DNA from: Melitaea cinxia
Taxonomy: Eukaryota; Arthropoda; Insecta; Lepidoptera; Nymphalidae
Length of the DNA stretch: 64,000 bases
Direction: 5' to 3'
Assembly (NCBI RefSeq): GCF_905220565.1
Contig: NC_059400.1
Span: 6,284,159-6,348,158 of the forward strand
Part shown: positions 45,146-56,865 of the stretch, piece by piece
Position numbering within the stretch: the stretch's first letter is position 1
How the letters are laid out: every line of letters begins with the position of its first letter
The notes under the pieces: generated by a model
The model's input: the letters and a program-made list of their open reading frames with translations, nothing else
Databases searched by the model: none
What the model was told of the DNA's origin: nothing
Made by a program: the position numbers and the translations under genes

Positions 45146-47931
45146 ATGCTTTTAAGTATATATTTTGTGTTCTCTGTGTTAATTTTTGGAGCTGTTCAAT
45201 CATATAATCGGGCAGATACCAAAGAAAATATACCCAGTGATTTAGCTCGAAAAAGCAAAGCCGGTATAAATTTCGAGGATTATATAGCAACGGCCGCTCA
45301 TGGTAAAATAATATAATCTATTGTATATAAATATAAATGAATCGCTAAATGCGTTGTTAAGCGCTTAACTCGAGAACAGCTGGACCAATTATAGCCGATT
45401 TTCTTCAAGTTTTTTAATACTTTGTAGAGGGCTCTTACGGAATGAAATTCTAAGAAAATTACGCAAAAAGTAAGAAAATTTCTGAAAATATTACGATTAT
45501 TACACTTTCACGAGTTGGTCAGTTCGCAAAAAAGGATAAAGTCTGTCGGGTTTAGCTAGTGAATAATATATTCAAATAAGTAATTCTTAATAGCAGAGAT
45601 AGCCCTGTGAATAGAATAAGTGAATGAAGAAATTATTAAATTAGTCTGCGATCCGAACTAGAAACGAATTTCACCCATCTGTATAATGGAGAAAAAATGT
45701 TTTATGTTTACTTTAGTATATAAAAAACACAAATACACATAATTATATTGTAGTTATATATTTTGTCCATCCAAAAATAAGAAAGGTTCGGGGATTATTT
45801 TTGACCATTATTGGTCTATTGTCAGTTTTTATTACTGCATACAGTACCACAGTAAGCAAAATATGTAGCATGTTTGCGTGACGATAAAGTTAGTATTAAT
45901 TTATATGTATCACTTATAAATGTAGATACGTATGAATAACTTCCACAATTTTATATAATGGAAAGTCGTTACATTCACGACATGATAAAATTAATTGATT
46001 GGATCAAATTTAGTGCAGTAGTCGTAAACTACTAATATTGTAGATAATAGTAAAACTGCTGGCATATTTAACCGATTGTTGATAAAGTTCTCGCATCATG
46101 CCGAAAGTTATTGATAGGCTACTAGACATTCTATCAGCTGAATTCGCGTTAACTAATCAAATACAAACATAATCCTGAAAAACTTCGAGAAGAGTGACAT
46201 CGATCGATATCGGGTCTCGATATGACTTGTTTGCTAAACATAACTCTCGTTTTTTCTAAGTTCATACCGAGACCGATTCGTCGGGAGGACTCGTGTAGGC
46301 CGCCCTGAATGCCATTTGACCATCATCCAACGTCTCCTCAAAGATGACAATATCGACTAAGAAACGATGGTGAGTGTATTTTACCCCGTGCTGGAGGGAA
46401 ATGGGTCTTGTTCTATGGTCTCGGATGTGGATGGTTATCGACGCGTTGTAGATACATCTTAGTACCTCGATATATCGCCAGCCAGCGTGGTACCTCGGTG
46501 GATGACGACATTAAAGAGTCTCGCCAAGGGTTTTAGGATAGGTCACCTTGCGACCTTCAGGAGCTCCGTCATCCGCTGGGGCCTTCCCGTTCTTAACCTG
46601 CTCGAGTGCCGCACTAATCTCATCCACTTCAATATCCGGGATGTCCTCCGACAAAATAGCTTAACAATGGTGCACGTGGTTCTTCTGTGTCCCGAGTCCG
46701 TCTTGCGTACGCTCGATGAGTATAGCTGTCCATCAAATTTCTCGATCTCATCTCAGATCTGAGGGCGAGAGCAAACGGTTCTGTCATCCGCTGTTTTGAG
46801 CTTCACAACAAGGCTTCTCTCTAATGGTCTTTAGAAGTAGTAATGTAAATAACTTTAGACCCCTTATTCTGCTCTTTATAAGTAGTAATGTCTCTCGTAT
46901 TTGAGCAGCGGAGGTCTCTGCGTACAAGTTTCTGTATTCCCTTGGAAAGAGCCTTCTGTTCTGGCGAAGCTGCTTGAGCAGCATGAGAAGGCATCTACAG
47001 CATCAGATCCAAGGTTTCGCGAGAATGTTTGCGCTACTTCGTTGATTTCATCGACGGAAAGTGTTTGCGACCGAGTTACTGATGGTTTCAGCCGAATCGA
47101 ATCGGTTTGGAATTAGTATTAACCAAATAGTATTTGGGCAGCGTAGGTCGAAAGGTAGATTTCATCAAGCGGGATTGTTCTTTTCGAAGGCTATATTCAG
47201 AGTGCTCCGCAATTTCCGGTGGTCGCTGCCAGTGTTAAACATATTGACCATTAAGACATCTCTGAATATATACATTTTATCCGCTATGATGAAGTATATC
47301 TCATTCCTCGTCACAGTATCAGGGCTCTGCCATGTTCACTGCCTTTGGGGCTTATTCTCGAACAATAAATTCATCAAGAAGAGCCCCTTTACTTCGAGAA
47401 AGTTGACAAGCATCGGCCCCTTACGATTCCTGTGCCCCTAATTGTTGTGGTCCAATTCTCGATTTGTCACGATCTTGTACTCCAGTTTAGCGTTGGAGTT
47501 AGAAGTAATATATATTTTTTAATTTGTAGATAATAATTTTTTTGCCGCAAACTTATATAATATGGTTCAAAAAAAAAAACATATCTTCTAACCATATTAA
47601 AATATAATTGTTTGATGATTTTGGCACCCTTTGATATTTCCGTCTGTTTTCCTTATTTCTAGATCAAGGTCTATGTAATCTTTTTGTTTTAGACATGGAT
47701 CTTCCAAACGTGTCAAATAAATTGAATTTGTTAAACATATCTCGATTAGTAACTGCCTTGCAAGAGGCAACGAAGAATATTTTGAATGACCTTATTAAAG
47801 GCATGAGGGACACACCGATCACACTATCATTTTCGAAGCTCATCAATATTGAGGCGTTGGAGAACATATTACGAGAGACGATCGCCATCGTGACTTATAT
47901 TCTTACGAACGCCTTGCTGCGTATTTTGTAG
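45146..47931 (+). CDS. Small secreted protein, unrecognised
   Basis: I do not recognise this gene. Exon 1 (45146-45302) starts with ATG and encodes a signal peptide of about 19 residues: MLLSIYFVFSVLIFGAVQS, ending in a plausible cleavage site. A polar stretch follows (TKENIPSDLARKSKAGINFE). A donor, G|GTAAAA, follows GCT CAT. Exon 2 (47693-47931) starts after TTTTTGTTTTAG, restores an Asp codon and stays open for 78 more residues to TAG. The total is 131 residues. Exon 2 has Leu/Ile/Asn-rich stretches of amphipathic-helix character (LNLLNISRLVTALQEA; LINIEALENILRETIAIV) and no cysteine, so there are no disulfides. A polyadenylation signal AATAAA lies at 47998-48003, 67 nt after the stop. The intact frame across a 2.4-kb intron full of dead transposons argues for a real gene under constraint. 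It could be a secreted body-fluid, salivary or reproductive protein; that is a guess. Confidence 0.7.
45317..45559 (+). mobile_element. Helitron-type nonautonomous element
   Basis: It begins TCTATTGTATATAAATATAA after an A, and ends GTCTGTCGGGTTTAGCTAG before a T, matching Helitron A|T insertion and the CTAG end. It has no coding capacity. It sits 14 bp inside the intron of the secreted-protein gene. Confidence 0.55.
46255..47495 (-). mobile_element. RTE LINE, antisense, decayed
   Basis: Minus-strand translation gives, from 47495 downward, endonuclease pieces (FEVKGLFLMNLLFENKPQRQ-like, TWQSPDTVTRNEIYFIIADK, FNTGSDHRKLRSTLNIAF). Then, near 46640-46300, reverse transcriptase pieces appear: EDIPDIEVDEISAALEQVK, NGKAPADDG, LRCIYNASITIHIRDHRTRP and VDIVIFEETLDDGQ. 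Frameshifts, stops and internal deletions are frequent. The order endonuclease then RT, and the motifs, fit the same RTE family as 30079-30463. It fills the intron of the secreted-protein gene. Confidence 0.7.
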
Positions 47932-47997
47932 CACAAATTATCTGTAAATATCTCTACTTGTTATTGGCGCTGTCTTCGATGATATATTTATGTATAA

Positions 47998-48003
47998 AAT
48001 AAA
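47998..48003 (+). terminator. Polyadenylation signal of the secreted-protein gene
   Basis: AATAAA lies 67 nt after the stop codon of the secreted-protein gene. A TG/T-rich stretch (ATGTTTGTTTTAATG) follows at the usual distance. Confidence 0.5.
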
Positions 48004-48169
48004 TATGTTTGTTTTAATGAAATATGTTATTCCTCACATACAAAGAGTAGCTTAAGTGTATTTGTAAAACCTTGAAAAGAAAAGGAACATTTTGTTTTAT
48101 TTAAATTTATTCATAATCATTTTTGTAGAAACAAAAACGATAAATTTGTTTATATAATAAGTGGCATAC

Positions 48170-48340
48170 AAGTGTATGATCAGCCTGCAATATCAGAAGC
48201 ATCTCAAGCGCGTTGCGGACCCAACCCTCAAACTCAACACAGTGATATTACACTCCTTCGGACACTACTTTGGGGTACTACCATTTAGATGCAATCTTCT
48301 GTAAGATTCAGACAATTTCTTTGTCGGGCTGTTCTAGATG
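48170..48340 (-). repeat. Dispersed repeat family C, diverged copy
   Basis: ATATCAGAAGCATCTCAAGC, then GCGTTGCGGACC, is the reversed family C core, but the copy is more diverged than the others. Confidence 0.45.
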
Positions 48341-49090
48341 TTGTGCAGACATTTCTAACTGTGTCTAATTTAATTTAATCAATATTTGAAGAGTGTATCA
48401 GTCTTCTTATATTAGAGAATGAGTAGACGTAGAGTCTCCTTCTATAGAAGAAGAAGCCTGATTTTTGAAAGCCTAACTGAACAATTTTTGGTTTTTGATT
48501 TTTTGAGCAGCAGACTATGATAAATTAGAACTTTTCCATAACCATGTAGATATGGCAATGATGACTTCATTGCTTGAAAACAAAGATATTAGGAAATTTT
48601 CTAAAAATTAATCTTAGCTAGATCTATTTATCGCCCCCGAAACCCCCTGCATACTAAATATCATGAAAGAGCCGTTTTTGAGAGTCAGAATATTATCAGC
48701 ATAATCTCGATTATTTTAATACGTTTCGTGACGTCATGCAAGTGTTAATAAAAATAGTTCCCTACCTGCTAATACTTTTTGTAACGTCATGCAACAACGT
48801 TAATAAAAACAGTCCCTACCCGTTCAGAGCTCTTTTTGCTTCTTGGCTTTCGTAACGATAGGTCGTTGTTTCATGACGAGCGCGTTGATCATTTTTATAT
48901 TCAAATTAACGGTTGTTTGGTTGGTTAATTTTAATTATAATTCTGGGTGATTATTTTCGATTAAGTCAGTGGTTAAGATTAATTTCGTGATAATTGTTGT
49001 ATTTGTAAAAATTAGTAATAAATAAAGTTAATGTTCGGTATTGTGTCTTTTTTTTTAAATAAATAAGTTTGTTTCTCCTAAATATATATT
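48341..49090. other. Intergenic, no gene seen
   Basis: TTTCGTGACGTCATGCAAG (about 48723) and TTTGTAACGTCATGCAAC (about 48777) are a short tandem-like pair. No coding block is evident. Confidence 0.4.
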
Positions 49091-49099
49091 ATACAAGAA

Positions 49100-49550
49100 T
49101 TTATCGTTTAAAAGTATAAGACCTGCAAATGGCCTAAATTGCAAATGGACATGGGTGAGAATACCGTTTTTATGCAAGACAACGCTCGTCCGCATACAGC
49201 TCAGATAGTGTTTGTCTATTCATCAAGATGTCGGTGTCATACACATGGAGTGGCCAGCAAGCAGCCCCTTAACTTAAACCCCATTGAGCATGAATGGGGC
49301 GAACTATGACGACGTGTACTTCAGCAGGATCCGTCGCCAAACACGCTACGTGAAATTAAAGAAGCTCTAATAGAGGAATGGCAGAATATTCCGAAACATC
49401 GCCTCAAAAAACTAGTAGAAAGTATGCCAAATCGCATAACAGCAGTATTGCAAGCTCGACACAAAATATTAAACTGCGTGCAAACGGCATCTACATTTAC
49501 GATAATATTGGAAATACTACGCATTTTAATTTATTTTAAATTTTCAAAAA
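49100..49550 (+). pseudogene. Tc1-like transposase fragment
   Basis: Plus-strand frames show VFMQDNARPHTAQ (second catalytic Asp), then, frameshifted, PLNLNPIEHEWGEL (third-position motif) and LREIKEALIEEWQNIPKHRL with KKLVESMPNRI. This is the C-terminal third of a Tc1-type transposase. It is broken by frameshifts and a TGA near 49308. No inverted repeats were found. Confidence 0.85.
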
Positions 49551-49845
49551 ATTATACCCTATAATTCATTGTTTTTATTTCCTTTTAAGCACCTTAAAAT
49601 ATTCTTTAGTTTAGGCTTTATTTCATAAAGCTAGGTCAGGTACTTTTGAAGATATTGTAGATTTTCTAATCGATCCCTTTTAATTGCAGTCTAGTTTATT
49701 TTGAGCTCGAATGAAATGTGGTAAAGTGATCTATGAGAGAACACCGAGACCAATACTATACACTAAATAAATAATATTACATAAGCAATATTCGTAACAA
49801 ATGTTAATGAAAGTTGTTACTTAGTTTTACAATAGCTTATGTAGT

Positions 49846-50737
49846 CAGTCATAACTAAGTTCAAAAAAAGTTACACTTTGACATATTTAAGCATAGCACG
49901 AATTATTTATATAAACGCGGGCAAAACTATGCGGAAAGGTAAGTTTCCCATATCAATTCCAATCGTCACAAATACTATTTAATACCTCACAAACATAGTT
50001 CATTATTAGATAAAGCCGACGAAGTTTGTATCACGTATCACCTAAAAACTTCGACTGTTCCTTTGGGCATATCCTTTAGTTTTCTATTTTTGTCCGACCA
50101 CCATTAAATCCAAATACTGGAACATAAAATTGAATTCTTCCAGACTACATTATATATGAGATTTCTTGTCTCTTTCTAAGGTAGGCAAATAAATACCTGT
50201 ATGGTGCCACCAGACTGATATAGTTTGTAGTTTAATTTAATTTTTGTGCTTCTGTTTCTCTTCTTTAGGTAAAGGTATTTTACTATATATACAGTCATAA
50301 CTAAGTTCAAAAAAAGTTACACTTTGACATATTTAAGCATAGCACGAATTATTTATATAAACGCGGGCAAAACTATGCGGAAAGGTAAGTTTCCCATATC
50401 AATTCCAATCGTCACAAATACTATTTAATACCTCACAAACATAGTTCATTATTAGATAAAGCCGACGAAGTTTGTATCACGTATCACCTAAAAACTTCGA
50501 CTGTTCCTTTGGGCATATCCTTTAGTTTTCTATTTTTGTCCGACCACCATTAAATCCAAATACTGGAACATAAAATTGAATTCTTCCAGACTACATTATA
50601 TATGAGATTTCTTGTCTCTTTCTAAGGTAGGCAAATAAATACCTGTATGGTGCCACCAGACTGATATAGTTTGTAGTTTAATTTAATTTTTGTGCTTCTG
50701 TTTCTCTTCTTTAGGTAAAGGTATTTTACTATATATA
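49846..50737. repeat. Tandem duplication, two 446-bp copies
   Basis: 49846-50291 and 50292-50737 read as identical by eye. Each starts CAGTCATAACTAAGTTC or equivalent and ends TTTTACTATATATA. No target-site-like duplication flanks the pair. Each unit holds a strong donor GGAAAG|GTAAGT and a strong acceptor CTTCTGTTTCTCTTCTTTAG, 330 bp apart. Confidence 0.95.
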
Positions 50738-50865
50738 TGCAAGAAAGTAATAAATAAACAAATAAATAAATCGTTTCTTAAAGACAAATCAATAGCAATT
50801 TTGATTTTTACACAAAATAATTATAGCTCGTGACGACACATAATAATTATAGCCCCTGATGAATT

Positions 50866-51121
50866 AGCCCGTTGGCGCAGTTTGTAGTGACCCTGCTTTC
50901 TGTTCCGGGGGTTGTGGGATCGATTCCCACCCCGAATCTGGGTGTGATACATATATGTATTTATATATTTATGTATGTATTATTTATAATATGTTAAAAA
51001 TATATATTATTTATATATGTAGTTATACCAGTCGGCTGTTACCTGTATAACACAAGCATTAAGTGGCTTACTTTAGGAACAGACGACCGTGTGTGTATTG
51101 TTGTTTTTTATTATTATTATA
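50866..51121 (+). repeat. tRNA-derived SINE
   Basis: The head is GCCCGTTGGCGCAGTTTG (A-box region) with B-box GGGATCGATTCCC. An AT-rich middle follows, then the body ACCAGTCGGCTGTTACCTGT and AACAGACGACCGTGTGTGTA, ending in a (TTA)n tail. Confidence 0.7.
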
Positions 51122-51149
51122 TAATGGGCTTACTCTTGACCCCAGTCTA

Positions 51150-51540
51150 GCTCTAGAGCAGAGACGAAGTCGAAAATGGAGCTCGCTCGCTCAGAAGAAG
51201 CCTGTTCACTCGCGCTTTAAACATGTTCGGGTTGTATGAACTCGGAAATACACACGCCGGCAGGAAATTCCACTCCTTGGCCGTGCGCATTAAAAAAGAT
51301 GATTCGAAGCACTTTGTACGTATGAAGGGTATGTTAATCAGGTAGGGATGAAAGTCCGATGGAAAAAAGGAGATGGGGATACGAGATCGTGCAGCTGCAG
51401 GGCACACTCCCCAAAGTACAATCTGTAAAAGACCGTTAGACTGGCAACTTTTCTTCGGTAAGCCAGAGTGTGAAGAGACTCCACCAATCTGGCGTTACCG
51501 ATTAGCCGCTTGGCTCTGCGTTCCACTGAGTCCAGTGTAT
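51150..51540 (-). mobile_element. LINE C-terminal fragment, antisense
   Basis: Two overlapping minus-strand frames are parts of one protein: RRAKRLIGNARLVESLHTLA and YRRKVASLTVFYRLYFGECA, then after a frameshift PYLINIPFIRTKCFESSFLM and RTAKEWNFLPACVFPSSYN. This C-terminal segment follows the reverse transcriptase in jockey/CR1-like LINEs. The RT itself is absent. Confidence 0.75.
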
Positions 51541-51651
51541 TGTGTAGATATTTATTTATTTATACAAGGCACAATAAATCAATTTTTAATAAGTAATATG
51601 AAGCTACCAGTAATTCTGCTGAAAATTATAGGTATAAAAAATTAATAAGGT

Positions 51652-51835
51652 CCTGTTTCACCAGTTATGGATAACAATATTTGATAGATAATGATATCCA
51701 ACAGATATAAGTTTTTGACGCATTATTCTTATTCACATCGAATTTCACTGTATTTTGGTATGAGATATTACTATTCGCAAAAATGAATCTAAAATCTGTA
51801 GTTTATTAATTGAGGCGAAACAGGTATAATACCCT
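51652..51835. mobile_element. MITE-like element, second copy
   Basis: TCCTGTTTCACCAGTTATGG begins it, and GAGGCGAAACAGG closes it as an inverse repeat. The left end is shared with 31090-31325. Confidence 0.45.
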
Positions 51836-51952
51836 ATTCTACTTCTTGCTGTTTAAGTCTAATGATAACCATTTTGCAGGATAAACTTTATTACTCACAC
51901 ATCTTAAAATACCTTAACCAATAATATACTTTAGCTATTAAATATTTTAGTC

Positions 51953-52280
51953 ATCATCATCATAATTACAGCCTATACAGTCCACTGCTGGACATAGGCC
52001 TCCACAAGCTTACGCCAAAAATAACGTGAACTCATGTGTTTTGCCCATAGTCACCACGCTGGGCAGGCGGGTTGGTGACCGCAGGGCTGGCTTTGTCGCA
52101 CCGAAGACGCTGCTGCCCATCTTCGGCCTGTGTATTTCAAAGCCAGCAGTTGGATGGTTATCCCGCCACCGGTCGGCTTTTTAAGTTCCAAGTTGGTAGC
52201 GGAACTGTGTTTTCCCTTAGACACCCACGGGAAGAGAGGGGGTGGCTATATTCTTTAGTACTGTAGCCACACAGTACGTA
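51953..52280 (-). repeat. RTE LINE 3' tail (family D), copy 3
   Basis: ATCATCATCATAATTACAGC, then CAGTCCACTGCTGGACATAG, running to CTGTAGCCACACAGTACG. It is the same body as 22702-23036. Confidence 0.7.
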
Positions 52281-53589
52281 ATATTAGTAGTAAATAATTT
52301 AGTATAAGCTTTTTATTTACTTATTCGCAAAATAGTTTTTGGGATTAATATACATATATATGAATGATATAACTTAGAAAAGAAACATTTACTAGGCGGA
52401 AATTCGGCAACATTTTTTTTTTGTATTGACATTATTCGTCATTGATTGCTGTATTATGTAGGTGTGACGTGGATTGCGTGAAATATATAATATACATAAA
52501 AAGGAGTGACTATCGAGATAAGGTTAATAGAAAATATTGGTTACCACCACATGGGAATAATGACGATGTGCAATAATTTGAAGAAGTTTTAAAAGAGTAA
52601 CATCATTTGTTGAGATGTAACAATAAAATACCTTTTTTCTACTTCACAAATCCAAGAACAATTTGAATAAAATTTTTGAATAAATAAAAAAACGCATTAC
52701 TGAGTATATCAACTTATATCTAGTCTCATATTTTAGACGAATAATTTACTAGAGAGGTTTTATATTTAGATTCAGATGTAGTATGACCGAAACTCTCCAC
52801 TCGATTCAATCACGAGGGCTACCGAATCGTAAACAGGTCGCTTTGCAAATGAACGATTGTCGAAATTTGTCTCACGAAGAGGAAAATAAATCGATATGCA
52901 GCCATTGTTTGTTCTTTGTATAAATGTGATACGGATAAAAATAAAGAAGGACTTAGTCAAGCTGTAGGGGGACTATATATTTATTTTTATATTTGTATGT
53001 TGCTACAATCAATACAGATTACGAGACTAATATACTTGCAAGCAATGGACACATATGTCAAAATGATACGAAAATTATATTTTTATAGATATGAATTAAG
53101 TTTACTATTTCTGTGTTTTTGAATATCATATCAAAAATGTTTAGAATTCCTAATGTGTGGGTAACACAAAAATAAAATCATAAATATTTCTGTATTATTT
53201 GTTTGTATAGAGCTCCATTTGTAGTACCTTAAATATAAAAAGAAGATTCTAACGGACCAGGAAATTTTTATCTTATATAGAAAAAGAACTCTTAACCATT
53301 TTTATGCATCAATGAGCCTTAACGCATTTTTTTACCGGACATGAAGGTTTCGTAACTGGTGTATTGTTTTGAAGGCAAAAAGTGTTTCAGATCTTTTATT
53401 TTATTGAATGTTCATTGCTGAAAGTAAGCCATCTTCATCGAAAATTATCATCTATAATTTACTTTTAGTTTTCGAAAAATAAATTATAAGAATACGTTAC
53501 AGTTGACCTACAATTAAAAAAAAACCTTTATTAAAAATACGTAAAAGCAATTATTACAATAATATTCTACGCTATTTCAATAAAAGAAA
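52281..53589. other. Intergenic, no gene seen
   Basis: AT-rich with no splice-bounded open frame. The short minus-strand frame at 52772-52960 and the plus-strand frame at 52916-53122 lack support. Confidence 0.4.
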
Positions 53590-53609
53590 TGTGCTTTGTG
53601 CAGCTTTAA

Positions 53610-53790
53610 CTCGCGACTGGACGGTTACAGTGTTATTAAAACAAATATATGTATCTCTTTCTCGTTACTCTTTCTCTCTCTCTCTTTCCGTTTCTCTCTC
53701 TCAGTTACTGTTACAAACGATTCACCTATACAGTATGTGTTACCGCACACTCAGCAATGTAGTTGTCTTTGCGATGTAATAACCTTATTT
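53610..53790 (+). repeat. CT-rich dispersed repeat
   Basis: TCTTTCTCTCTCTCTCTTTC and CAGTTACTGTTACAAACGAT give it a recognisable repeat look. The open frames over it are low-complexity. Confidence 0.4.
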
Positions 53791-54263
53791 CTTACGAAGT
53801 TGCTATTTTTGCATACATCGCTAACGTCTGTACTGGTCTACATTTATGTCAATAGACTCAGTGTTAGATCGACTTTCATTGGGTTTGGGTTGTTTTTTAC
53901 CTCACTGACCTTCTCTCACATGTTAACTTTCACTCAAATATAAACTGTACACATTATAATAAGTTGCTATCCGGATCGATGAACCAAACTAACTATACAT
54001 AATGTAAGTTACAGTAAATCAAGATTGAAGCTCTACCGATTTCCATCGACGTTTGAACGTGCCAACAACTTTTTCTACAGTCTCTCAGTAAGAGCAAACA
54101 AAAAAGTTATCTAGACAAATGTAATAAAATCGGAGTGTTAAGTGAGACCTACCTGGTTTCGGTCACGAACCCAGTGGTGTTGTTATTTAATACAATTATT
54201 ATTATAATTTTTGCCTATTATGAAATAATAAACAGTAATCTTTAAAAACGTGACTATGAGTAA

Positions 54264-56574
54264 TCTATAATATATATAAAAGCGAAAGGTCACTCATTCA
54301 TCACGAAATCTCCGAAACTATAACACCTACAAACTTGAAATTTGGCAGGTAGGTTCCTTATAAGACGTAGGCATCTGCTAAGAACGGATTTTACGAAACT
54401 CGACCCCTAAGGGGGTGAAATGGGGGTTGGAAGTTTGTATGAAAGTCCTATGTTTTTGAAGTAAGAGACTTAAAATTTAAAATGTAAGCTCGATAGATGG
54501 TGAAAAGGTGACCAAATAATGAATATTTTGAAATCAACCCCTTTTTGGGGTTAAAACGGGGGATCTTAGGTTGACTCACTGATCACAAAATCTCCGAAAC
54601 TATAACACCTACAAACTTGAAATTTGGCAAGTAGGCTCCTTATAGGTCGTAGACATTTGCTAAGAACGGATTTTACGAAACTCGACCCCTAAGGGGGGTG
54701 AAACGGGGGTTGGAAGTTTGTATGAAAGTCCTATGTTTTAGAAGTAAGAGACTTGAAATTTCAAATGTATGCTCTATAGATGATAAAAAGGTGTCCAAAC
54801 AATCTATCTTTAGAAACCAACTCCCTTTTGGGGTTAAAACGTGGGATCGTAGGTTGACTCACTGATCACGAAATCTCCGAAACTATAACAGCTACAAACT
54901 TGAAATTTAGCAGGGAGGTTCCTTATACAGCGTAAACTACCGCTAAGAATGAATTTTACGAAATTCGATCCCTCAGGGGGTAAAACGGGGGTTGGAAGTT
55001 TGTATGAAAGTCCTATGTTTTAGAAGTAAGGGACTTGAAATTTAAAATGTATGCTCTATAGATAATAAAAAGGTGTCCAAATAATGTGTCTTTAGAAACC
55101 AACTCCCTTTTGGGGTTAAAACGGGGGATGGTAGGTTGACTCAGTCATCACGCAATCTCAGAAACTATAACACCTAAAAACTTGAAATTTGGCAAGTAGG
55201 CTCATTATAGGTCGTAGACATTTGCTAAGAACGAATTTTACGAAACTCGACCCCTAAGGGGGGTGAAACGGGGGTTGGAAGTTTGTATGAAAGTCCTACG
55301 TTTTTGAAGTAAGAGACTTGAAATTTAAAATGTATGCTCTATAGATAGTGAAAAGGTGTCCAAATAATGTATCTTAAGAAATCAACACCCTTTTGGGGTT
55401 AAAATGGAGGATGGTAGGTTGACTCACTCATTACGAAATCTCCGAAACTATAACAGATACAAACTTGAAATTTGACAGGTAGGTTTCTTATAGGACGTAG
55501 ACATTTGCTAAGAACCGATTTTACGAAACTCGACCCCTAAAGGGGTGAAACGGGGGTTGGTAGTTTGAATGAAAGTCCTATGTTTTTGGAGTAAGAGACT
55601 TGAAATTTAAAATGTAAACTCTATAGATGGTGAAAAGGTGTCCAAATAATGTATTTTTAGAGATCAACTCCTTTTTGTGGTTAAACCGGGGGATGGTAGG
55701 TTGGCTCTCTCATAACGAAATCTCCGAAACTATAACAGATACAAACTTGAAATTTGGCAGGTAGTTTCCTTATGGGGTGTAGACATCTGCTAAGAACTGG
55801 TTTTATGAAATTCAACCCTTAAAGGGGTAAAACGGGGGTTGGAAGTTTGTATAAAAGTTCTATATTTTTGAAGTAAGAGACTTAAAATGTAAAATACATG
55901 CTCTATAGATGATGAGATGGTGTCCAAATAATGCATCGTAATCTATATATATAAAAGAGAAAGGTCACTGACTCACTCATCACGAGAACTCAAAAACCGC
56001 TGGAGGGTTCATCCATCCAGGATGGACAAAGATGAAATTTGGCAGGGAGGTAGATTATAGTTAGTAGACGTCCGCTAAGAACGGATTTTGCGATATTCCA
56101 CCGCTAAGGGGCTTAATTGGGGTTGATAGTTTGTATGAAACATATAAGTTCACCTGATAGGTTATTTATACTGCTGCCTGAAAATAAAACTAAGAATGTG
56201 GTGTATAGAGAGGTGTTATAAAAACAACTATTAAATTAAACTAAATTGTGCCTTTTAAAAAGTTACTCAGTGTGATAAGCATTTCAAGTAACTGAAATAA
56301 AACAATAATTTGCGCTAAACATCCTAATAGTAATGCATATCTTTATAACCACGCGGATGTAGTTGCGGGCAACAGTTAGTGTATTATAAAACAAAGTCTC
56401 CAAAAGTGTATGTGATCGGTTCCCTCAAAATCTACTGAACGGATTTTCATGCGGTTTAAGAGGAAGGTTTAAGTAACGGCTAAGCCGATTTTGATGAGAG
56501 TTTCACTGGAAGTTTGCCGGGAAAACTTTGTGACACACTGATTTCAACGCGGGCGAAGCCGCGGGCACAGCTAG
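54264..56574 (+). mobile_element. Helitron with internal satellite, nested
   Basis: The 5' end is TCTATAATATATATAAAAGC after A (54264). The 3' end is AGCCGCGGGCACAGCTAG before T (56574). Both ends fit Helitron rules. There is no Rep/helicase, so it is nonautonomous. Inside are about 5.8 tandem units of 282-283 bp, starting near 54292, 54574, 54857, 55139, 55422 and 55705. A second 5' end, TCTATATATATAAAAGAG (55942), and a degraded 3' end, GTTGCGGGCAACAGTTAG (56379), mark a nested copy that cuts the sixth unit. Confidence 0.75.
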
Positions 56575-56669
56575 TAAATAATAAGATTATGTCCGTCGAG
56601 ATGTAAAAAAGCAAGGAAGAAAGAATATGAACTAAGTAAAAAAAAAAAAATATTTTTATATAAGGTCGA

Positions 56670-56865
56670 TAAATAAGCGTACGGTTCACCTTATGGTAAT
56701 CGATTATCGTAGGTTATAGACTTCTGTAGCACCAGAAGCATTCCAAGCGCGTTGCTGACCTTATCGCCCCATTCCCCCCAGGAGCTCTGGTTACCTTACT
56801 CACCGACAGAAACACGACACTGCTTTAGAGTAGTATTATTTAGCTGTGATTCTGTAAGGTCAAGA
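56670..56865 (-). repeat. Dispersed repeat family C, copy 4
   Basis: On the plus strand: ACGGTTCACCTTATGGTAAT, ACCAGAAGCATTCCAAGCGC, CAGGAGCTCTGGTTACCTTA, ACAGAAACACGACACTGCTT. This is the reverse of 42595-42866. Confidence 0.65.

Noticed and set aside
46487..47441. Plus-strand frames inside the intron of the secreted-protein gene
   Set aside because: They are antisense to the RTE LINE, whose recognisable motifs are on the minus strand.
50866..50940. Possible tRNA gene
   Set aside because: It has a tRNA-like head, but it continues into a SINE body with an AT-rich middle and a (TTA)n tail.
53591..53943. Plus-strand frame of 115 codons
   Set aside because: It is Ser/Leu/Phe-rich through the CT repeats, with no start context, splice signals or domain.
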